Assembly: GCA_007922195.1 (NCBI GenBank)
Contig: ML681963.1
Coordinates: 141,012,449-141,076,448, forward strand
Direction of reading: 5' to 3'
DNA: 64,000 nucleotides
Source: Podocnemis expansa
Taxonomy: Eukaryota > Chordata > Testudines > Podocnemididae
This document shows positions 11,816-22,945 of this stretch, one piece after another (positions within the stretch are counted from its first letter, which is position 1; every line of letters starts with the position of its first letter). The position numbers and the translations under genes are program-made. The notes below the pieces were generated by a model. The model was given only the letters and a program-made list of their open reading frames with translations, made no database searches and was not told where the DNA came from.

Positions 11816-14329
11816 ACCCGGAATTCTACTTGCTTCAGAAAAGACTGACTGATACATGAAGCTTGGGAATATGTGGGGAGCACGATAGTCTCCCCAGGCT
11901 CCTGGTCCTGTAGCGTGCAGAGCTTGTGTAATTTTCTCTTGTCAGCTTCAGTGGGCGTAGCAGGTGGCAGCACATCCTTTAGCATCGGGCCCCATATCCA
12001 CACACATCCCTCTGTTCACTTGGGCTCGAACCCTTCATGAGGTAGGTAACTCTAGAAGCCAAGAAAACATTGGATTTAGTAGGGAATGTTTTCTGAAGCC
12101 CTCAGGAATGCAGGAGTCCAGGCCAAGGATAAGGTTCTGTGCAATGCAAAGAACCAGCTCCTTATCCAAAAGCTTCAGCTAGTACTCTACGCGAGGGCGC
12201 ATCTAAAGGAAACCTGAGATCTCTTTCCACCCATGCTACTCTAAAGTGAGACACTCCACGCCACCCCCGCTCTTAATTCCATGCGAGCCCAAAGAATCCC
12301 ACTGCCAGCCCCAGGGAGGTGTTTAGTGTTACAAATAAGAGACTAGGGCTGGATCCTTGTTCTGAATTCATGCTAAACCATGGAGCATTGTGTAGGTAAG
12401 AGAGAGCTCAAGTATTGCTTAGATTAGAATACTGCCAGGGATGGTTGGGGAGGATTTTAAGAAGCCGGTTTGCTTTCTAAAATTTAAAGACTTGCTGTAA
12501 CTGCACGTTCTAGGGCTGGGTTTTGTATCCCTGAAAGTTTGGAGGTGGTGGGGCCTTGCTCATGACTGTCTCTGCAGTTCCCTTTGAAATACTGGTATTG
12601 CCCTATAGCTGTGAGAAACAGCGCATGGGAGGGAAAATAAGGACAGCCTTGCAGCATCATAAGAATGGAGTGTGAAGGGACAGTGCAACAAACGGTAAAG
12701 GCTTTGCTGAGACAGGACCCAGTCAAGCTAAGCACTTAAGTGTGATGTTAAAATGAAGCGCAAGAGTGGGCTAACTGACTTCCGTAGGATGACATACTTG
12801 TGTGAAGTTAAGTAACTGTATAGGTGCTTTCCGCTGGGCCTTGTTAGGGAGCATGTCTCCTGCTAGGAGTGGTGGTTTATACACACTTGTGGCAAGGGAA
12901 TGTCCATTTCAGTGAATCTCCCCTTGCATACTTCACAGCCCTCTGTGCCAATCGCCTGTGCTTTCCACAGCACAGCCAGCGACAGATCTGCAGACAGACA
13001 AGTACTGGGGTGAGCAAGAGAAGAAGGAGCATTGCTAGAGAGTGGGAGTAAGTCCCAGCCTGCTTAAGCTATGTCACCTCTAATGCTCCTGACTCTGAGT
13101 ATTTTGAGATGTTTGGACTGTGAGCAAAGTAGGAGGGTGGGGAGGCAGGCATTATTTTCAGCCTCTACTTCAGGGGCAGTGGTGCACAGCTAAAAACACC
13201 TGATTTTTGTGCTGTTAACAGCTCCTAAGTCTTTTGCATAGATGCAAGGCAATGGGCCCAACCCTAGCTCTAGTGCAGCAACACATTCATTGCAAGACTA
13301 GACCTCCCCACACATGCACCCACCAAATGAAAATACAAGAGATCAGTTGTTTTCCTTCCCTTGGACTCTGATGCACTAATAGAAAGAAGGGTTTCACTGA
13401 GAGGCAGCAATGGGGGAGCCCTTCTCCCTGGCTCCTGATAGAGCTATACATATCCACTGAACCTCTTCTGGCAGCCTCCAGATGTGGGTGGTATGTACTG
13501 AAAGCCTCGTGCACTCCCCACTCTGGTGACTTATGCTCCTAGGAGAGATTGATGTGGCCAGGGAGGGAACAGGGTAACCAGAGTTCAGGTGCACCTGTGC
13601 TGAGCATCTTTCTTTCACTCTGATTTAATATCCCAATCAAGGGAGTGATGTCATGCTGGGATGAGGAAGTGTTGGAAGGTGCTTTATCTCTTCATGTCCC
13701 AAATTGCCAAAGTCTTGGTGGCTGTTCCTCTGATAAGTGCCAGCAACAAAAGGAAGTTTAACTGTCCAGAGGAGAAATATTACAGGTTGGAGATCAATTT
13801 CTCTTCCAATATGGTGGCTTCCTTGGACACGTACGGTTAGGCTGCCTGCCATGTGGTCATGGCCAGAAGAAGGCATTGCTCTTCAGTGGACACAAAGTGA
13901 GGATATGGGCCAGGATTCAAGGACATAGATTCTGAACCCATCCCTATAGAAACAGGTGCTGGGAAATTCAGTGGGGCCTAATGAAGTTAACATCCCGATC
14001 TCTATGAAAGCCAGTGGAAGCCAGGCACTTCGATCAGCCTCTGTGAAACTTGTGGTCTATATACTCTTCATTCCCAGCTATAAAAAACACAGAGGGGGGA
14101 CCTGCATCACCTTTATAGTGGTAAGACTTGCATCTTAGTAGCATAGACCAGGTGTCATTTGCACGGAGGGTTGCCAGGCCTAACTGTGTGTGGAGAAAAG
14201 AGTCAGTGGATGTTAGAAAACTCCCTCAAGAGTGTGGTCTCCTCTCTCTATTACAAAGCCAAAGCAGTGCAAGGAGGAAATGTGTGGCATGCTCCCCTTG
14301 GTAAACTGCATTCAGTTATGCTGTGGCCT

Positions 14330-14480
14330 AGCAGAGGTTCAGGGGCAGAAAACCTGAGTTCCCATTCCTAGTTCTGCCACTGGTCTTGAGCAGGTCACTT
14401 CACCTCTCTGAGCCTCAGTGTCCCCATGCGCAAAACGAATTAATGCTGTTACCTGATCACATGGGAATGTGAGGGTTTGT
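14330..14480 (+). repeat. MIR/CORE-SINE copy
   Basis: 'agttctgccactggtcttga', 'gcaggtcacttcacctctct' and 'gagcctcagtgtcccc' are the sense-strand SINE core. Confidence 0.75.
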
Positions 14481-15840
14481 ATAGGTTCATAGTGCACTCA
14501 GAGATCTGTGGCTGAGTGCACTGTCCTGTTTCACCATTCCTGCTGTGTGAGTGTCATGATGATTTTCACACTCAGAAGAGCTGGTCTGTATGTGGACTAG
14601 AGTTCTCGGTATTCTAGCCACGGCAGTTCAGCTTCTGTTGGCCTCCTCCTCCTGCCTGAGCCACCCCATAGCTGTTCTCTGAGTCTGCTCTTGGGTATTC
14701 TCTTGAGAACAGACACAAATAAGACTGCAGCCAAGGCTGGCACAGTCAATCAGACACTACTTGCTATCACATTCAGCAACATCTGACCATGAAAAATTGC
14801 TCAGGAATCTGTTCAAAAGAAATCAGATTCCATCTTCTGTGTCCAAACAGTTTCTTCATCCCAGCCACCCGCCTCCCCCCTCCTCTGCATGTGGACGTAT
14901 TTTTCTAATTAGTGCTATAGATGGCTGCATAATCAGGCTCTCATTCATTTAAGAAAGAGACAAGGGGGTTGTGGGTGTGGATGTGGATTTGGGTGTGTGT
15001 GGTAAAGCCACTTAAAACACTGCGTGACACTGGTCTAACTCAAGTACAAAGACCTGCAGCTATTTGTGCTGTAATCCTGTCAAAGGCCACAAACTAAGCA
15101 GGGTCAGACTGGCTGGATTGAAGACCTCCAAAGAGCACCTAAATTTTGCAGAAAGTGGTGGTAGTGTTCCTTAGCTGACCCTCTTCCGGTGACCACTGCC
15201 CAATACAGCACGAGCAACTACTGTGCTGCTGGCGTTGCTGTTGTTTGTATCAGATTCAGAACCAAACTCCTGCTGCTCCCCACGGGAGACCACAAAAAGT
15301 CCCGTGGACCTATTTATAAGAGGAAGAGGATTAGCCCAGGTGTCCTGGCCAAATTCTAACCTAGGTTATTTAGCTCTGCCTCTTCCAAATTTCCTCTGCA
15401 TTCTCAGTGTATTTTATTTATCTGTAAGCTTATGCTGATGCCCATCACTAAGCTGCTTGGTTGCCTACTGTCAGTTAAATGCCTGCAGGCTGTTACAGGC
15501 CTGCCCAGCTTGCTAACTGAAATGCAGCATGATCAATGTCTGAGGTAGATATGTGAAGAACAGCTTACCCCACTGTGACTGTGTGGGGAGGAGGTGCTCT
15601 ACTAAGTCAAGCAGGAAACAGTGGGGCAACATGTATAATACAACATATGGGCCCCTGTGAGTCTGGCTTGATTTATAATTGATTGTTGGCATCTTTTGGT
15701 CTTCAGAAAGTAGCCTCTTGAGGGCTATGGTAGCACCAAGAAGCCCTGACTACAACCAGGGGCTCAGTTGTGTACACAGTGAGAGACAGTCTCTGTCTTT
15801 GAACACTTACACAGTCTGTGCTTCCTTCTTGTGTCTGCAG

Positions 15841-16007
15841 GGGGCTTTGCCACCTTCTCGTCTTGTTTCCCAGGACTTTGTGAAGGGAAACCAGCTGCCA
15901 TCTTGCCAATGAGCATCTCCCAGCCGTGCTTGCCAGTGGCCAATGTCGGCCCCACCCGCATCCTGCCTCATCTCTACCTGGGCTCTCAGAAAGATGTCTT
16001 AAACAAG
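15841..16007 (+). CDS. DUSP8: DUSP8 coding exon: end of rhodanese domain, linker and start of catalytic domain
   Basis: The acceptor is the pyrimidine-rich tract ending gtgtctgcag at 15840 and the donor is AACAAG/GTATGG at 16007/16008. The exon is entered in phase 1, so GG completes a Gly codon, and it leaves in phase 0. It encodes GFATFSSCFPGLCEGKPAA, which in DUSP8 and DUSP16 closes the rhodanese (CH2) domain. The linker follows, then ILPHLYLGSQKDVLNK, the first strand of the catalytic domain with the family's LYLGS signature. Only the last segment of the rhodanese fold is present here. Confidence 0.95.
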
Positions 16008-19000
16008 GTATGGCCTCGCTGGTGGGGAGATGTGCCTGCCTCATGCAGGGGGCATTGCCCCCTAGCAATTGGAATAGGCCTGGCCAGTCAAGGTGCTACA
16101 TGGGTGAAGCTAATGGTAAATTTCAGATTTGAGAACAATGCATGTGCAGTTTGCAATGGATTGCCCTGTCAAATATGGCCTGAATAAGGAGCTAAGGACA
16201 TGATCCTTGCATACAGAGTCCTGGGGGATTGTGGAGAGCATTTGTAGGAGTAGTCTTGCAGAGTTCTTGGCTGGAAGGGGTTGTTATCCTGCTGAGGTTG
16301 GATTCAGTCCTGAAGAGATGTTTGGAAAAGGAGAGGCCTTCCCTTAGCAAGCTGAAGGGGGCTGCCTGATTGCACAGAATGCCCTACTTGGTGGTGACAA
16401 AGAATGAAGGAGTATGGCAAAGAATGTGCCTATAAATAACGAAGTTCTCTAGGCTTTTGGAGGGGCATAAAGGAGCAGTGTGGAAGAGAGGGAGTATAAT
16501 GGAGATGGGAAAGAGGTATGATGGAGAAGCAGTCAGCTTCTCCCCAATCATCCCTTGCTGTTAGCGGGACTGCTGACACTGTAGCTGCTACATGCCCAAC
16601 TTGGTAGCCAAAGAGTTAAGCTGGGATGTTTAGCCATGGGGCTGATTTTGGTGGTGGGTGGGAGCAGCCACAGTCCAAGGCAAAGATCTCTTAAAAGAGG
16701 CCTGGAAATAAACAAAGATTTTCTTTGGAAAGGGAAAAGAAGGGCAGTGTCCTTTTAAAGGTGCTGGAATGCTTGGGCAGTGATGTCACCTCAGGGAAGG
16801 AATTTTATTTAAAAAAAAAAAAATAAGCAAGAGAAGAAAGAAACAGAAATTGTAGTTAAAATTCCACTGGGCGCCTATCATGGGCAGGAGGGAGCCAGTC
16901 AGACTGGCTCTCTTCTGGGGAAAACGAAGGGGGAGAGGGCCAGGGGGAAGCATCTGATGGGCCATGAGGGTGGACCAGAAAAAGGAGAGAGAAGTTGTAT
17001 ACAGGGAGTAGAAGGAAATGAAAGTGAAAAATGCCAAGAATTTCAGCTTTGGAGCTGGGCTGGCTCCTAGAAATTGAGGTTAGGCTTCTAGAGAGCTTGC
17101 TGAGGAAGAGACTGTTATGTAAGCTTAGTCAGGACAGGAACAGTGGGGTGGATTACATGGAATTCAGGGAGGAAATCTCGGCCAGTTTCCCTGAGAACCC
17201 TACATCAGACCATTGGACTGACTAGTTTTCAGACCTGCCCTTGAATTGCAGCACAGCCTTTTGTTCACTTCTTCATTCAGAGAGGCGATTGCCCCCACTC
17301 CGACCCCCTGCACTGTGGTGATCAGTTACTCTGTCCTCATGTCATAGAGGAGAGGTCTCAAACACATGGTCCGTGGGCCACATGTGGCCCCTAAAGCTAT
17401 TTCCTGTGGCCCACAACACCACCATTGTTACCGATATTTCCAGTATCATTCTATGAAAAGGTTTCAATGGTGCAGCCTTCGGGTTAAAGTACTAGTCCTC
17501 AGGCGGCCCTCCTGGTGATTTGAGTTTGAGATCCCTGTCATAGAGCATTAGACGGCAAGGCAAGCAGAAAACATCTCTCTGTGATGATTGAGTAGCTGGA
17601 TCCCTGATATCGCAAACGCCATATGGCAATTTCGCACACCTCACTGCTGCTATTCCCACAGGTCTCAGCTTGGGGCAGGAGTGATTTCTTTTAGCTCTCC
17701 TTTTCCTGATCACTGGTTTATGGTGTCTTTCTTCTTTTCTCTACTTCTTTCTTGAATTCTGCGTTCCCACCCTCTCCCTCAACTAGCACAGAGCAAGCAT
17801 TCATAGGACTGCAGCTTTTGGTCTTTGGTAGATCTCCCTTGTTTTGGACAAAATCTGGCATTGATTTCAGTTTTCTGGGGAAAACAGGTCATACTCACTA
17901 CTACTGTCTGTTTTCTTTATGCTGCTTGGTTAGGGCATACTGGTGAGTCTAACCTTGTCTCTGGGAAGGATGGGAGATAACATACCTGTGCCCAGTGAGC
18001 AGGACATGGCAAGAAACGATCCATGCACACTCACTAGCTCTCTTCAACTGCACCAGTCCCTGTTTTGCGTTCACTTCCCGTAAACATGCAAGTGAATCAG
18101 GTTACTGGCAGAAACAGTGAGTATGGCAGACAACTCAAGGAAACCGACTTTTAAATTAGTTAGCCCAAAGTGTTCACTCCAGAGCCATGATTACATTCAT
18201 CCAGCAAGGAAATCATGTGACCTTCACGTGTCCCAAACAAAGCAGCTCATGTTCTGAATTGCCAGTCTACTATGTTCAAAATGATGCCAGAAGCAAACAG
18301 TTTACAATTCTCTTATAGGCTAAAGCTGGGGCTTCTAAACTCTTTAGGGAAGAGCTACAATCAATGAACAGATCTGTGGGAAATCATGATTTGTTCCTAG
18401 GTAATCTGGGAACAGAAAAAAGGGCTACATTTAATGAATGCTATCTCTGCTAGTTGGGTGTTCTCTTCCCCTGAACCTGGCCCCTCTAAGCTTTCATCTG
18501 CAGTAGTTTGACCTTTGGACAGTTTTGTTTTTCCTTCTGAACATTGCTCACCATTGCTGAAGCAGTGGAGTTCCCAGTCTTTCCCTGCCCAGAACCACCT
18601 AGCACAGTCCCTGCCATCTAGCCAGGACCCACTTCTCTTTAGCAACATGGGAAAGGCAAGATGTTCAGCACCCCCAACACCTGGTCATGACCCCAACAGG
18701 GATTTTCCTAACACCTGCCACACCCTCCCTGAATTTCCCAGTTGTCAGATAGTAACAGTGTTATACCAATTTAGTGAGCACCCCAACACTCCTGCTACCC
18801 CCCCCCAATTTCAAGTCCTGTGGAAGCTGCTGGACCCCAAAGATGAAGGCCTCCTGCTCTAGCACAGTGCAGAAGTGATGGTGGAAGAACTAGTGCAGAG
18901 AGGTCACAGGCAGCTTAACTATGGTCGGAACAGGTCCATATGGGTCATCTGTGTTGAACTTCCCCATATTGCTATCTGGAGCGGCTGTGAGGCACTGCAA

Positions 19001-22000
19001 GGAGAAAACAGTGGAGTGTGTGAGGCCTGTGAGAGGTAGATGGGAAGGTCCCGCTTTGTGCTGGCTGAGCCCTTGTCATTTGTATCTTCTCTCTCGCCAG
19101 GACCTGATGACTCAGAACGGGATAAGCTACGTCCTCAATGCCAGCAACTCTTGCCCTAAGCCAGACTTCATCTGTGACAGTCACTTCATGCGCATTCCTG
19201 TCAACGACAACTACTGTGAGAAGCTGCTTCCCTGGCTGGATAAGTCCATTGAGTTTATTGGTGAGGCAGCTTCCCAGGCACCTGGGCTTTTATTGACTTT
19301 GTCTGTTTCCAGTCTCAATTTTGTTGCAGTGGCCCCAGACATTGAGAGCTGGACTTCTAACTCCCTCCTTGTCCCAGCCATCAAAACCCAGTCTCTTCCT
19401 CCCCCTTCTTCCTTCAAGAGCCCTTGTCCCTTCACCAACAGTGGCATGCAGAACATGCACATTCAGCTGCTAGGAGATGCCTTCCACCTCTTATTAAAAT
19501 AATTTTTAAAGGGTGACCTTTGCCACAGCCAGCTAATTGTGCATCTCATCAGACTTTGCACTCCTGTAAGACAGCCTTTTATCTGAGGATCTCAGTGAGA
19601 AACAAATACCAGTGCCCTTATGTCCATATTATATATGGGGAAACAAGGGCACAGAGAGACAGAGATTAGCTCAGGGTCACATAATGAGCCACAGACAAAG
19701 CCAGAAGGAGATCCCAGGAGTCCTGACTCCCAGTCTTCTGTTCTAACATGCTACCCCCAAAGATGTTTCCTGGGGACAGAGGATGAAATGATTCTGTCCA
19801 GCCTATAGGGGAAGCCCCCCTGAAAGCTCTTCTTTCTGTACCATGCTGCAGACAAGGCCAAGGTATCCAGTTGCCAAGTGATAGTGCACTGTTTGGCAGG
19901 GATCTCCCGCTCAGCCACCATTGCCATTGCCTACATCATGAAGACCATGGGCATGTCTTCAGACGACGCCTACAGGTAAGTGCCTACTGGGGGCGGGGAG
20001 GGGGGGTGAATTTTTTAGTGTACCCATGCTCCAGTAAAGGAAAGTAGAAAGTAAGCTGGCTCATATGGGAACGGTTTCAAAGCATTGTTTGAATAACTCT
20101 CCTAAGTGCTGGTGGAATATGCACTGCTGGGCTGACACCAGGTCCCAGGTAAGATATATATTCTGTGCCAGTGTATGCTCCTCGTCACTGTCCCAATCAA
20201 AGGAAATAAAGGGCTCAACTTCAAGAAGCATAACCCTTGATTCGGTTGAAATCTAGTGTTGGCTGGCCAGCAACTGGTTGGTGCTGTCATGGGCTTATGG
20301 GAAGCAGAGGGCTGTCTTTTAGGACCCGTGTCCAAAATACCACCGCTGACATGCTTTGGAGGTTACCCAGGGGAAAGTCAAGTGAGGCCAGTGTAAATCT
20401 GGGCTATGGCTACACTGGGGGGGCTCTTCTAAGTCAACTTAATGTCGACTTTATTACGTCAACTTAAGGGTATGTCTACATAGGAGGCAGTGTAGAGATA
20501 TCCCAGGACCATTACTGAGACTGGGCCCGGTCCCCTGCCCCACCCCAGGGCCCAATCCAGCCCTGAGCCATCTGTCACTTGCAGCAAGCAGCTCAGGGCT
20601 GAATTGGGCTCTGACCTGCCTGCTGGTGGCGGCTGGGGCCAGATCAGGCCCCAGGGCAGAGCAGGAGGCAGGGCCCGGGCCTGGCTCCTGCATCTACATA
20701 GGTCGACTTGAGGCGTAACTTGACCTTAGGGGCAGGTATTATTAAGTCAACTTAAGCAAGTGCTTTAGTCAACTTAATACAAGCCCAATTTGGACATGGA
20801 GTCCTTGGGTTGACTTAAAGGAGGTTGTCAACCTAAGGCTCCAGTATAGACATACGCTTAGAGCCTAAGCTGTCTTGGCCTTCTTCACAGAGTGCCCTGA
20901 GGCACTGTGATCTTCCATCAGCTGTTTCTTTCTGAGCTTCTGGCAGAATGCTCTGTTTACTGGCTGCTTCTGCTGAGGAGGCCAGCAGAGCTACGGTAGC
21001 CTAGCTGGTGGGCCAAAAAACAAGTGATGATCCTAGCTGTTTGCCTTCCCTTGCAGGTTTGTAAAAGACCGGCGCCCATCCATATCACCCAATTTCAACT
21101 TCCTGGGCCAGCTCCTGGAGTATGAGAGAAGCCTGAAGCTCCTCAAGGCCTTGAAAGCCCAAGGTGATAGGAGCGAGGGGGATACCCAGCCAGAATCAGC
21201 TGAGGTGCCTGAGAGCAACAGGCACCTGGCACTTTCTACCTCAGAAAAGGCTGAGAATATATCAAAAAGCACAACCTCGTCACCCTCCCTCAGTGAACCC
21301 GAGATGCCAGCTGGAGCTCCGAAAATTGTCTCACCCATAGTGCTCCAGCAAGGACTCAATGGCCTGCACCTGTCCTCGGAGCGCATCCAAGACACCAACC
21401 GACTCAAGCGCTCCTTCTCTCTGGACATCAAATCAGCCTACTCTCCTGGCCTGAGACAGGAGGCCCCAGGCCCTGCTGGCACCGGGGAAGCCCCCAAGCT
21501 TTGCAAGCTGGACAGCCCTTCTGGACCCAATGGCTTGTGCCAGTTCTCACCCGTGCCAGACAGTCCTGACTGGCCCAGTGGGCCAGACTTTTTGCTTGAG
21601 GCCAAGGTGAGGCAGAGACGGAAACACAGGCACCAGGCAGGCTCCCCTGCCCACGGGATGAGTCTGAATTTTAGTGGAGTGTGTGCTGTGCACAAAAGCA
21701 CCAGCGTGGAGGACAATCTCAAGCAGACCCTGCGACCGAGCCTCCCTGGCGCGGGACAGCAGCCCACCCAGCCAGCTGCGACACCAAACTCTGCTGGCAG
21801 TGGGGGGGTGGGCACCTGGGGTGTGCATATGGAATCACCCAGTACCCCATCGTCGGAGAACCCCTGGTACTTTGGCACAGACTCAGCAGCGGGCAGTGGC
21901 GGGGGGAATGGGGCCTTGTTTACCAGCACCACCTCATACTCCTCCTTCAGCTGCAGCACCATCCAGAGCAGCTGCGAGATCAGGTTGAGGGACAAGCAGA

Positions 22001-22188
22001 GGGTGGAGCAGAGGGACGGGCGGCACAGCTGGCACGAGGATGCTGCCGCGGAGAAGCAGTTCAAGAGGAGGAGCTGCCAGATGGAGTTTGAGGAGACCAT
22101 GTCAGAGAGCAGGTCCCGAGAAGACCTGGGCAAAATAGGGAAACAGTCTAGCTTTTCGGGTAGCATGGAAATCATTGAGGTGTCCTGA
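15841..22188 (+). CDS. DUSP8: DUSP8, dual-specificity protein phosphatase 8: coding span of four certain exons
   Basis: DUSP8 is a MAP-kinase phosphatase that removes phosphate from Thr and Tyr of the activation loop of JNK and p38. The assignment rests on the joined exons, which read through without a break for 527 residues: linker, catalytic domain (HCLAGISRSATIAIAYIM) and a long Ser/Pro/Gly-rich tail. The tail contains the DUSP8 landmarks RLKRSFSLDIKSAY and QFKRRSCQMEFEE and ends in a Val-Ser terminus. All internal junctions have AG acceptors, GT donors and matching phases (1-0-1-2). Only the closest paralogue DUSP16 is a competing identity, and the tail sequence favours DUSP8. The family's N-terminal rhodanese/CH2 domain is not encoded by these exons, so the gene continues to the left of 15841, either to a rhodanese exon outside the window or to the candidate exon at 5079. 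Confidence 0.95.
16008..19100. other. DUSP8: DUSP8 intron
   Basis: A 3.1-kb intron between the linker exon and the first full catalytic exon. It has GT and AG borders, an A-run near 16809 and a hAT element at 17350. The open frames inside are short and lack protein-like character. Confidence 0.85.
17350..17537. mobile_element. small hAT-type element, 'caggggtctcaaactc' family, copy 2
   Basis: The ends are 'gagaggtctcaaac' and 'gtttgagatccctg'. The flanks 17342-17349 and 17538-17545 are both tcatagag, a perfect 8-bp duplication. It lies in the DUSP8 intron. Confidence 0.9.
19101..19260 (+). CDS. DUSP8: DUSP8 coding exon: catalytic domain with the general-acid Asp
   Basis: The acceptor is ctctctcgccag ending at 19100 and the donor is ATTG/GTGAGG at 19260/19261. 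The exon is entered in phase 0 and left in phase 1. It encodes DLMTQNGISYVLNASNSCP followed by the IPVNDNYCEKLLPWLDKSIEF segment. The Asp of VNDN (codon at 19206-19208) sits where dual-specificity phosphatases keep their general-acid residue. The few substitutions expected relative to mammalian DUSP8 are conservative, for example Val for Ile in the xNDN motif. Confidence 0.95.
19600..19765 (-). repeat. MIR/CORE-SINE copy in DUSP8 intron
   Basis: 'ggggaaacaagggcacagag' and 'agctcagggtcacataatga' are the reverse complement of the SINE core. The copy ends near 'gttctaacatgctac'. It lies between the exons ending at 19260 and starting at 19852. Confidence 0.65.
19852..19975 (+). CDS. DUSP8: DUSP8 coding exon: HC-x5-R phosphatase active site
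   Basis: The acceptor is ccatgctgcag ending at 19851 and the donor is TACAG/GTAAGT at 19975/19976. The exon is entered in phase 1 and left in phase 2. It encodes DKAKVSSCQVIVHCLAGISR followed by SATIAIAYIMKTMGMSSDDAYR. The catalytic cysteine codon is 19890-19892 and the phosphate-binding arginine is 19908-19910. Every residue of the signature is intact, so the enzyme is predicted to be active. Confidence 0.96.
20402..20857. mobile_element. MITE with 'aagtcaacttaa' subterminal repeats and GC-rich core
   Basis: The ends are 'ggctatggctacactg' and, inverted, 'cagtatagacatacgc'. Near both ends 'aagtcaacttaa' recurs (20432, 20458, 20744, 20768). The centre (20520-20700) is GC-rich. It lies in the last DUSP8 intron. 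A related element ends at 53905. The superfamily is not certain. Confidence 0.65.
21057..22188 (+). CDS. DUSP8: DUSP8 last coding exon: end of catalytic domain and long C-terminal tail
   Basis: The acceptor is ttcccttgcag ending at 21056 and the stop TGA is at 22186-22188. The single 376-residue reading frame begins FVKDRRPSISPNFNFLGQLL, the final helices of the catalytic domain. A low-complexity tail follows. It includes LQQGLNGLHLSSERIQDTNR and RLKRSFSLDIKSAY, a basic cluster RQRRKHRH that could act as a nuclear localisation signal, a Ser/Gly-rich stretch, and the conserved terminal block QFKRRSCQMEFEE to the final EVS. Such a tail is typical of DUSP8 and DUSP16 among MAP-kinase phosphatases. 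The exon is GC-rich relative to the flanking introns. Confidence 0.96.
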
Positions 22189-22907
22189 CATTCATCCTGG
22201 GGCATTGGAGAATGAGGGGTAGATGTTTAACTGGGGAGAAGTGGGGTGGGGGAGGGAGTGGGGAGACAGTATTTATACTTGTGTGTGTATTCCCAAAAGC
22301 ACACACACCAAAATGAAACTAAAGATGAATGAATCCAAAGTCAGGAAACTTGATGGCGCATGCTTAGTGCCCCTCCTGCTTAGTCCCTTCCTTCCTCCCC
22401 ACCCCTCACCAAAGCTGCCCTTGCCCTGAGTGCATTTCCTTTTGGGAGGGAGGAGCGTATTAACCCTTTCATCCCTGAATTCTTTGCTCCCATGGACAGA
22501 AAGTGGCTGACAGACGTGATGGGAGAGCTAATCTTTGAAGTGAGAGATGCACGCTTGTCACATCTGAGCACCCCAGCAATCACATTCTCAGCATAAAATT
22601 TGGGGGGGGGTGAGTAATATTTTTATCTGCAGATCTGCATTCTGCACCTTCTGCAAAGGTGGGGTATCATCATTTAGAAGAGAGCATTATCCTGATCACT
22701 GGGAGATGGCAGCTGCTCTGCTCAATTCAGTGCTCCTTCCCTTGTATCCAGGTGGGGGATGGAATATAGGTGACTCCTTCCCAAGAGTGGGGCAAGGTTA
22801 TTGCATTAGTCCCTCCCCCTACGCCTTTTTCTCATCCTGGTGCGCTAAGCATGCTCTCCCTGTGTTTCTCTGGCTAAGTATCTTAATAATGCTGCACTAC
22901 AGCAGCC

Positions 22908-22945
22908 CTATACATATATAAATATATATTATATATAATATAAAA
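22908..22945. repeat. AT-rich simple repeat
   Basis: Alternating 'atatataaatatatatta' text continues to 'taatataaaaaacc'. It lies in the presumed DUSP8 3' UTR. Confidence 0.7.

Larger units (their letters stand above)
5197..15840. other. intronic sequence left of the DUSP8 exon at 15841
   Basis: About 10.6 kb without a convincing exon. It contains hAT elements at 5653, 9437 and 11260, SINE copies at 11605 and 14330, and older CR1-like fragments at 8005-8200, 9080-9135 and 12700-12840. Otherwise it is unique sequence of ordinary composition. The second rhodanese exon expected in the canonical transcript was looked for by its encoded motif (valine-valine-tyrosine-aspartate-glutamine) and not seen. 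Confidence 0.55.

Noticed and set aside
18921..19502. Open frame of 193 codons on the + strand
   Set aside because: It contains the DUSP8 exon 19101-19260 plus intron on both sides. The splice sites and conservation define the exon instead.
21438..22205. Open frame of 255 codons on the minus strand opposite the last DUSP8 exon
   Set aside because: It is the complement of a GC-rich conserved exon and has no recognisable protein features.
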